Assembly: GCA_034698045.1 (NCBI GenBank)
Contig: JAQGAU010000849.1
Span: 1-23,246 of the forward strand
DNA: 23,246 nucleotides
Origin: Paramacrobiotus richtersi
Lineage: Eukaryota; Tardigrada; Eutardigrada; Parachela; Macrobiotidae
Direction: 5' to 3'
Part shown: positions 17,670-23,246 of the stretch, piece after piece
How the letters are laid out: each line of letters starts with the position of its first letter
Numbering within the stretch: the stretch's first letter is position 1
Program-made: the position numbers and the translations under genes
Notes under the pieces: generated by a model
What the model was told of the DNA's origin: nothing
Seen by the model: only the letters and a program-made list of their open reading frames with translations
The model's database searches: none

Positions 17670-17803
17670 CGGGAACGACATTATATTCAGACTAGTGAGC
17701 AACATACTCTATCTGTACATCAATGTAGCGCTGCAGTTCCAACGGGATATTACGCGAGCTCTTCACTGGGCAGAATTTGGTAATTTTCTTACGTATGACT
17801 GAA
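17670..17803 (+). pseudogene. Diverged tandem copy of the 17293 exon
   Basis: After CACAG, the sequence CGGGAACGACATT parallels CAG/TGGAAACGACATT at 17293. The frame G-N-D-I-I, a helical stretch, F-Q-R-D, A-E-F-G-N-F-L matches the first unit's order G-N-D-I-V, E-F-Q-K-E, S-E-F-G-D-Y-V. It stops at TGA 17801-17803, and the V-D-Y-R equivalent follows the stop. It may be a relic, or an alternative terminal exon in the same phase. Confidence 0.45.
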
Positions 17804-18081
17804 TGAGCGTTGATTATCGCGATGTAGGGGGCCATCCCGCGCTGACGAATTAAGCCTTTTGAATTCACAATGGAATAAACAGTATTGTGTTGACCTCTAC
17901 TGCAGGCTCTACATTATACGTAAACAGGTAAAAAGCGTAAACAAACCACTTATTCAGACTTAAACAGACGTTGCTTCGGACTGATATGGTACCGAGATTT
18001 ATACACAAAACGATTTCGATACCGTATAGCTTTGTCCTCCTTGTCATAATTTGTATGTTAGCATTCCGCTGTTTAGTTTAG

Positions 18082-18087
18082 TTTATT
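18082..18087 (-). terminator. Poly(A) signal AATAAA (minus strand)
   Basis: TTTATT on plus is AATAAA on minus, 76 bases downstream of the TAA at 18163-18165. It supports a real 3' end for the minus-strand gene. Confidence 0.6.
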
Positions 18088-18162
18088 CAGGAGCAGACAA
18101 ACCCGTGGCACTCGCAGTCTGTCATCAAAGGCAGTACAAAAACAAACAAATTCAGTAGCTCT

Positions 18163-18835
18163 TTAACGAGAAAGGAGATTGTTAGAATTGACACGCCACA
18201 AGAATGTGCTAATCGTGCCACACTCCAAAAAACTTTCCGTGCATTTCAGGATGTCGGTAAACAGATCTTTTACTCTCATCGCCAGGGGTGTCTTTCCAAT
18301 GCTCCGTTTCGTTGTAACATTAGCGCGCTGTTTCCGGCGGATTTCGTACCGTGTGTTAGTATCCTTGAACGGGATCAGCTGTTCCATGTAAGTCGGCACA
18401 GTGATGGTCTTTCTGTTCCAGATCTTGTTCAGCCATACTGCGCCCTTCTCTCGCCATCGGTGGAATACTGGTGTCACACCCAGTTCTCCGTACAGTTCCG
18501 GTGTTACCCGTGTCCTGTAGGTAATCGGTCCTGTGTCCGATTCGCTGTCGCTAGAATCTGGTTCGCGGTAATATTTACTAATAAGCGCCAGAGCACTTAC
18601 CACAAATCGCATCTACATTTATATACACATCTCGTATGTAAAGATATGTACATCTCAGAACAGACTTCTTTGCATCGTTTTAGATTTCGACATTTAACTC
18701 TGGTTTCCTTAGGTAAACCAGGTGCCCGCTAAAACCGAGCGCGCTTCTCTAGATTGCAGTTTTCGTTTAGTAAGAAATTCATGCCGTATCCGTATGTACC
18801 AACACGAAATATTTTGTAAAACATGCATGAGTGGA
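18163..18835 (-). CDS. Multi-exon gene with a six-cysteine domain; complement(join(18163..18550,18601..18728,18800..18835)), 5' incomplete
   Basis: From 5' to 3': a 36-nt exon after TTTGTCTGCAG, donor GTACAT; a 128-nt exon after branch-like TTACTAAAC and CGGTTTTAG, ending before GTAAGT (18600); a 50-nt intron ending GATTCTAG; and a 388-nt terminal exon. The frame is open throughout, 183 residues. The middle exon has six Cys spaced 5, 3, 10, 3, 1, the spacing of the CS-alpha-beta (defensin-like) fold. If the last intron is retained, TAA follows two codons after the sixth Cys, giving a bare six-Cys C-terminus. If spliced, a seventh Cys is made at the junction, followed by a 128-residue basic tail of unknown type. 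The splice sites recur in copy A, with a GC donor there. Signal peptide exon not found. Confidence 0.45.
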
Positions 18836-19280
18836 CTGCAGACAAAGCGAATTTTTAGAGTCGGCTGCAGCTGAAAACTCAAAAGCTCCCCGAAAAGCGA
18901 TGGACGAAATTTGCATGTATGTTCAGTTTGATTAATTTGGTCGGCTGCATCGAACTTTAGTGGTGAACTTCGCTGGTATAACATACCAACAGAAATCAAT
19001 GCGTAGCAAAAATGGAAAACATATGCGTCAAAAGCCAGCCAGAATAAGGAACTGCTGGTGCGATAGAAACAAACGTTGGGGCTGTAATCAGCTGACAAGT
19101 AAACAATTTTTTACGCGTAAATATGCGTCCACTATCAGTAAATCTACCAAATCTGGTGAGGAGATTCGCATAAGTTGGCCTCTCTAGTCTCTACCAACAA
19201 AATCTGGTGAGTATAAAGCGATTCTTTGTCGTCTACCCAATACAAAACGCGACAAGCATGAATTTGTGAAAGTATTAATC

Positions 19281-19357
19281 ATTAATGCGTAACAGCGTTA
19301 TCATAATTTAACTGAGATTTTAATATTTATTCATAGACCGCCAACTTACGCATTAAT
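19281..19357. repeat. Inverted-repeat-bounded segment, opposite orientation to copy A
   Basis: Arms ATTAATGCGTAA (19281-19292) and TTACGCATTAAT (19346-19357) are perfect 12-bp inverted repeats around 53 bases. Confidence 0.85.
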
Positions 19358-19453
19358 AATTTTGCAAAGTCATAACTTGGTCACCGTGTGGGCTGCATGA
19401 GTAGAGAACAAAAAATTGTTCTCCAACATACGAAATTGTCAACGCGTGAACAC

Positions 19454-19606
19454 TAGGTAGTTCCACCATAAAGATTGTTCGTCTGATTATGTTGATTATT
19501 CGAATTTTGATCCGCCTTGTGACATCAGCGCTGCACTGATTGGCCGCAGCCAACTAGTCCGAATAATCAGCCACGCAAAATAATCGAAACAATCCATACT
19601 ACCTCC
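19454..19606. mobile_element. Foldback/MITE-like element, about 150 bp
   Basis: GGTAGT...GATTGTTCGTCTGATTAT...TGATTATTCG on the left is mirrored, with gaps, by CGAATAATCA...ATAATCGAAACAATC...ACTACC on the right. No clear TSD. Confidence 0.4.
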
Positions 19607-19785
19607 AGAGCTAGTATTCACTCATGACCAGAACTGAATTATAGGGCATACGAACAGCAGAAAACCCCGTTTTCCATCAGTTTCAAATTCTAGAAGTACC
19701 CAACGCATTGTCGATTTCAGGCGTTTTTTTTATTGGCTGGCAGAGTTCGGATAACGTTTTCAACAATCAACATAATCCTTTTCAG

Positions 19786-20132
19786 AACAATCGTGTGGTG
19801 AAGCTAGCCACTGTGAAACTGTGCATTATGTAAATACCCCCGCATTTCTAGTCATTTATTGCAGCCAGCTCAACCGTACCGCGTGGGCTCTAGCGGAAAT
19901 CCTTAATCGCTGTTCACGGTCTCCTCAGGGGTACACGCTGGGTGAAGAAAGGGCAGTTTTCCAATGGCAAAATGACGAATGCTGAATTATACCTGAAGGA
20001 CCGGTCAGGTTGGTACCATCCGACGGAAACGGGGCTTCTATCAAAACAGAATGGGTGATCACAGTGACCAGACAGCCGACTGGGACGGAACAGTGGCTTT
20101 TTGAAAACGGACCAGCGCTGCAGGACTGGTAG
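19786..20132 (+). CDS. Long unrecognised exon with one in-frame TGA; alternatively join(19786..19941,19999..20132)
   Basis: After a strong acceptor (ATAATCCTTTTCAG), one frame is open for 115 codons to TAG 20130-20132, except for a single TGA at 19983-19985. The product before it has five Cys, a hydrophobic segment (about codons 17-23), one N-R-T sequon and a helical W-A-L-A-E-I-L-N. After it comes a beta-rich stretch with W-V-I-T-V-T-R and an F-E-N-G end. A 57-nt GT-AG segment (19942-19998, GTGAAG...CCTGAAG) would remove the TGA in frame, at a size close to other introns here. Otherwise this is a nonsense-bearing pseudogene, or recoding. No SECIS-like element was seen in the next 300 bases. 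Upstream exons are missing; the family is unknown. Confidence 0.5.
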
Positions 20133-20166
20133 CCAGCTATATAAGTATGTTATATACTTGTATTAT

Positions 20167-20207
20167 TGTACATATCCAGTACGTATTGTACATAATTATT
20201 GTACATA
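20167..20207 (+). promoter_or_regulatory. Three Pumilio-type UGUACAUA motifs in a putative 3' UTR
   Basis: TGTACATA occurs at 20167-20174, 20187-20194 and 20200-20207, on the coding strand and starting 34 bases after the stop codon at 20132. UGUAnAUA is the established PUF/Pumilio recognition sequence. A near copy (CGTACATA) follows at 20232. Confidence 0.55.
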
Positions 20208-20445
20208 ACGACCAGAAAACACACAGACTATCGTACATATCCAGTACTGCTTTGCACTAACTAAACCAAATGGCCTTTTGGGTTAGCTAGCTGGCTTTGC
20301 ATCTCTTTTTCTGTGTTAAAGATTTTTAAGTATTTCTCTATTGGCTTTCACTTAAAGAAGGCGCAGGCGTGGAACATGCTGTACACAGTCTGCCTAGCAC
20401 GACGCGCGGCGGGATATATAATAATCTCACGTACGGCGCTTAAAG
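20208..20445. other. Probable 3' UTR and intergenic sequence
   Basis: GTACATATCCAGTAC is repeated at about 20168 and 20233. No canonical AATAAA is seen before 20445. Confidence 0.3.
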
Positions 20446-20700
20446 ATGTCGACTAGGGAATTGTCCATCTTACATGTTGCTAATTTTCGGGCATACATCC
20501 GAAAGACTGGGATGATATGGCTTGCACAGTGTGTGTCCACCAGCGGGTACAAGATGTGTTTTCTGTTGACGTCAACGTGGTTCAATGGTGGTGATGTTGT
20601 ATGTTTGGTGTTGATGCACAAAGTACTAGTTCAAAACTCCCATGTTAAGAAAGTCAGCCATAACCGGCAAATGGGTCACCTGCTTGCGAAATGAACTATT
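20446..20700 (+). repeat. Unsplit copy of the dispersed repeat interrupted at 7496-9443
   Basis: It joins, without insertion, sequence matching 7430-7495 and 9444-9590. An ATG frame of 82 codons (20446-20694) and an antisense frame both cross it, but neither survives in the other copy. The antisense strand of both copies keeps a short common reading (F-R-K-Q-V-T-H-L-P-V-M-A-D), so the repeat may derive from an old coding sequence. Confidence 0.7.
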
Positions 20701-21195
20701 TAAAAACCGATGCGCCTAAATTTTGTTGTCCTAAAAGTGGTCATTAGTAATTTACTGAAATATGTTTGTTTTGGAGCAAGTTCACATGGCGGTTTGTTTG
20801 TTAATTGCTATGAACATTTGAAACGACATGGCGGACGGAACGAGATGACGACGACTCAGCAGACTCTGTGGAATCTATAACCGGCAAACAGGTTACCGTT
20901 TGATGACTATACCAACTCCAATCGTACGCTGGCGCCGCACTTTTTGCCGTGTTCCCACTTACATACTAATATGTGATATGTAATTTCTGTCAGAACATAC
21001 ATATCAGTCCAGTAAGTGGTACACTGCAGCCGCTCGCATAAGCGTAAACGAAAAAGCTTCTGCCGTAACAGGAGATATGTCTCGGTACCCAACTGGGAAA
21101 CTTCTAGTATGGGGCACACTATTGTGCGATTTCATGCGCCTGCTGACTATCTCGGTTCTGGTAGCGATGTTGACCAGTATTAACTGCCTTTAAAC
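20701..21195. other. Spacer and duplicated 5' flank of the GPCR copies
   Basis: From about 20930 the sequence aligns with 22625-22893 (GTGTTCCCACTTAC, ACATATCAGT.., GATGTTGACCAGTATTAA), i.e. the upstream region of the GPCR family duplicated together with the gene. Confidence 0.65.
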
Positions 21196-21415
21196 ATGGA
21201 TGGCTGTGGGTCCTTCTCGGCCCTTAACAGTTCCACCAGTGCCATCCCATCAGACCCTATACTGTGTAACAATAAAGGATTAAAGGATTAGATTTTAACA
21301 ATAAAGGATTAGATTGTACAACCTTTCGGTCCAGTTCGATTGTCAGCGGTATAGTTGACTCAATCATTCTCGTTGTCGCGTCGATAACGAACAAAGTTGT
21401 TTTGCCGAATGCAGT
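21196..21415 (+). pseudogene. Decayed 5' copy of the GPCR family
   Basis: ATG 21196 starts M-D-G-C like the paralogue at 22894, but the frame ends at a TAG after about 31 codons, inside a small tandem duplication (AACAATAAAGGATTA units, about 21269-21315). In another frame the TM1 core is still readable (S-I-I-L-V-V-A-S-I-T-N) up to about 21405. Similarity is then lost. A 103-codon frame running on to 21708 has a C-F-W-L-P string resembling TM6, too weak to use. Confidence 0.75.
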
Positions 21416-21882
21416 TTAAGCCGGGGACTTTGCCGACTGCAGTTAGATGGTCCATTGATTTTAACTTTAATGTTGGTACAGGACGGCCTTCTTGCGAATG
21501 GGGTTATTTTGCCAGTTACACTTGTGAGGCGAACACAGTGCTGCTTCTCGTAACGAAAGTACAAAAGTATTCAGTATTTTGCTGGTGCTTTTGGCTTCCT
21601 GTTCTAGGCAAAACCCGGAAGTCATTAAGTCCACCAGTCATCCTTGTTACAAATAGAAGAAACGCGTGGAATGTATACTGTAATCTTAAGTCACAGTTCA
21701 GAGAATAAGTATCTGCTGTACGCCGCAGTGGAACCAGTGTCAGATAAAAGTATGCAATGTATGAATTTTTCGTCGCTTATTATATGGAGCAGGTATGCCT
21801 ACCTACCTGTGCAGTCAATGGAAAGAATAGTGTTAATTAATCCAGTTCGATGACTCTTGCTGTGTTTGTTTTAAGGAAATCA
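21416..21882. other. Sequence after the GPCR pseudogene fragment
   Basis: ATG 21409 opens 100 codons ending at 21708. The composition is plausible, but it is unrecognised and overlaps the pseudogene end. Otherwise nothing is seen. Confidence 0.25.
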
Positions 21883-22508
21883 CTATAGGCACCCCATCGC
21901 ACCCTCGTTTATTATAGGCACCCCTCTCGACACCCCGTTTACTACAGACACCCCTTTCCAATCAATTAACCGAAAACACCCCAAATGCGCTTTTTACAGG
22001 CACCGCTGATTCGTTTTTTTGCAAAAGTATACTTTTATGCAATACTCGGCTTTGACCTTCGGTAGAAAATGGTAAGCTTTGTTTTCTCCGACTGTCCTTC
22101 ATGTGTGAAGTGAGAGATAAAACCGAGCGCGGTGGCCGAACTGAAAAAGAATTGGTTGACCACATCCAGTATCCGTGCCAAAGACCCAAACGAACCGGTC
22201 GGAAACCGGCGAACGAGTTTAGCGAAGCAAAGGGCACTGTGATCGCTACCGTAGACCAGACCGCTGCGATTCGTTCCAGACTGACAAGCCAGTCTAACCG
22301 CTCCACCATAGGGTGGAAGGCTTGATACAGCGATAAAACTAGCTGCTTGTCGTTTGCAATTCGAAAAATTAAAAAGTTGTTCCAAAGAGCGTCTATAAAA
22401 AAAATTTTAGGGTTGTTTTAATTTAATTAATTAAATGGGGTGCCTATAAAAAACAGGGGTGTCAAAGGGGTGCCTGTAGTAAAACAGGGGTGTTAGGGGT
22501 GCCTATAG
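21883..22508. mobile_element. MITE with terminal inverted repeats built of tandem subunits, about 626 bp
   Basis: The left end CTATAGGCACCCC is mirrored by GGGGTGCCTATAG. Each end holds three units of about 30 bases (TATAGGCACCCC..CACCCC.GTTTA.TA on the left, the reverse complement on the right). A TA dinucleotide at both borders allows a TA target duplication (Tc1/mariner-like), but the palindromic CTATAG makes this ambiguous. No transposase was found inside. Confidence 0.7.
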
Positions 22509-22893
22509 AGTCACCCTTGTTTTAATGCGGGAAAGCAGAATCGGCGTACCCCCAGTTATCCCTCTGTTTGTTCAGATACAGACTGTAACTAAACCGTACT
22601 TGTTTTTGTATCTGCCCAATCAGACGTTGACGCCACAGTTTGTGAAGTGTTCCCACTTACTGATATTTACTTTCTGACCGAAAGTACATATCAGTAAGTG
22701 AGTGCACTGCAGCAGCTCAGACAACGGTAAACACTTCTGCAGTAAAGGGATATGTTTCGGTACCCGATCGCAAAACTTCAATATTAAGCACACTGTTTCG
22801 CGTTCGCATGCACATAGTAGTGTCAGCTTTACTGCATAAACTGTGGCGTCGGTTCTGTCAGCTGATGTTGACCAGTATTAATTGCCCTTGAAC
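22509..22893. other. 5' flank of the second GPCR gene
   Basis: It aligns from about 22625 with 20930-21195. No gene is seen. The candidate promoter of the downstream receptor must lie here; no TATA box is evident. Confidence 0.5.
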
Positions 22894-23246
22894 ATGGATG
22901 GCTGTGCGTCTTTCCGTTCCCATAACAGTTCCACCGATACCACACTGGCAGACAATTTGCTGTATAACAGTACAGAATTAAATTGCACAAGCTGTCAATC
23001 GAGTTCGACTTCAGACGCTGTAATTACCTCTATCATTCTCATCGTCGCATCATTTGCGAATGGAGTCGTTTTATTTGTGTTTTTTCACCGCTCATTATTT
23101 CGCACACCGTTTGCCGTTCATGTTATTAACTTACTGATAACGAATACAGTCTTTGTCTTCTTCCGCGCATTAGTTGGCTCGTACTTGGACCCCCTGTATG
23201 ATGGCCTGGACCGACCAGCGCTTTTATGCTTCTTCCTTCTTTACAC
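22894..23246 (+). CDS. Class-A orphan GPCR, paralogue of 12105-13183, cut by window end
   Basis: ATG 22894 (A at -3, G at +4) starts an uninterrupted frame of 117 codons to the window edge. It encodes an N-terminus with N-glycosylation sequons, TM1 (S-I-I-L-I-V-A-S-F-A-N-G), a basic loop (F-H-R-S-L-F-R-T-P), TM2 with L-L-I-T-N, the Y-L-D-P-L-Y-D-G ECL1 signature shared with the first copy, and the start of TM3. Residue-level similarity to the 12105 receptor is high over the whole overlap, so these are recent local paralogues. Confidence 0.85.
   Translation, partial: MDGCASFRSHNSSTDTTLADNLLYNSTELNCTSCQSSSTSDAVITSIILIVASFANGVVLFVFFHRSLFRTPFAVHVINLLITNTVFVFFRALVGSYLDPLYDGLDRPALLCFFLLY

Larger units (their letters stand above)
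17283..19400 (+). repeat. Segmental duplication, copy B (partner 5719-7280)
   Basis: Same orientation as copy A. B keeps the open exon at 17283-17473, the minus-strand gene with its terminal exon and poly(A) signal, and an unbroken Cys-rich exon. Similarity to A stops shortly after CTTGGTCACC near 19387. Confidence 0.9.

Noticed and set aside
18709-19098. 129-codon minus-strand frame
   Set aside because: It reads through the branch point and acceptor of the Cys-rich exon; only part of it may hold an upstream exon, and the copy A counterpart is unrelated.
19983-19985. Selenocysteine reading of the in-frame TGA
   Set aside because: No ATGA..AA..GA SECIS-type core was seen in the downstream 300 bases, and a 57-nt in-frame intron or a nonsense mutation is simpler.
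20446-20694. 82-codon ATG frame
   Set aside because: It lies in the dispersed repeat, and the frame is not kept in the related copy at 7430/9444.
21962-22385. Overlapping minus-strand frames of about 115 codons
   Set aside because: They lie inside the MITE, overlap each other in two frames and show no transposase motif.
1-23246. CRISPR arrays, bacterial operons, ribosome binding sites
   Set aside because: No regularly spaced repeats; splice sites, poly(A) signals and codon structure show eukaryotic DNA.

Overview
This is a eukaryotic, moderately AT-rich window. Coding sequence is broken into short exons by GT-AG introns: about 50-75 nt in several genes and about 0.5-0.65 kb in two others. 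Between the genes lie dispersed repeats, inverted-repeat elements and decayed gene copies. Local duplication of orphan class-A GPCRs and many small secreted Cys-containing proteins suggest an invertebrate, perhaps a tardigrade or another small ecdysozoan. That taxonomic guess is weak inference. There is no operon, rRNA or convincing tRNA.

Layout. 1-138: in-frame 3' end or small ORF. 550-1627: two-exon GTP cyclohydrolase I feedback regulatory protein homologue (GFRP/GCHFR) with an extra Pro/Ser/Thr-rich tail and a poly(A) signal. 2368-2668: Cys-rich candidate exons. 2970-3332: possible GPCR-like remnant. 3444-3716: small secreted six-Cys protein. 4276-5384 (minus): two-exon tetraspan protein of CD20/MS4A type. 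5622-7280: copy A of a segmental duplication whose copy B is at 17283-19400. 7504-9435: hAT-like element with an 8-bp target-site duplication, splitting a repeat that is unsplit at 20480-20700. 10387-10593: small secreted protein. 12105-13183: class-A GPCR with a frameshift. 13328-13654: secreted protein with a hairpin directly after its stop. 14650-15071 (minus): three-exon small protein. 16964-17473: two-exon gene running into copy B. 18163-18835 (minus): multi-exon gene with a Cys-rich domain. 19786-20132: a long exon carrying one in-frame TGA, followed by three Pumilio-type motifs. 21196-21415: broken GPCR 5' copy. 21883-22508: MITE with subrepeat-built termini. 22894 to the end: GPCR paralogue cut by the window edge.

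The best signals come from comparing repeats within the window. Copies A and B share exons and splice sites on both strands, with synonymous differences, nonsense changes and one clean 462-bp deletion. They also contain a 53-bp segment, bounded by short inverted repeats, that lies in opposite orientation in the two copies. The GPCR cluster shows three stages of one gene family: nearly intact, partial at the window edge, and decayed. Exon models rest on frame, splice sites and homology between copies. No transcript or database evidence was available.
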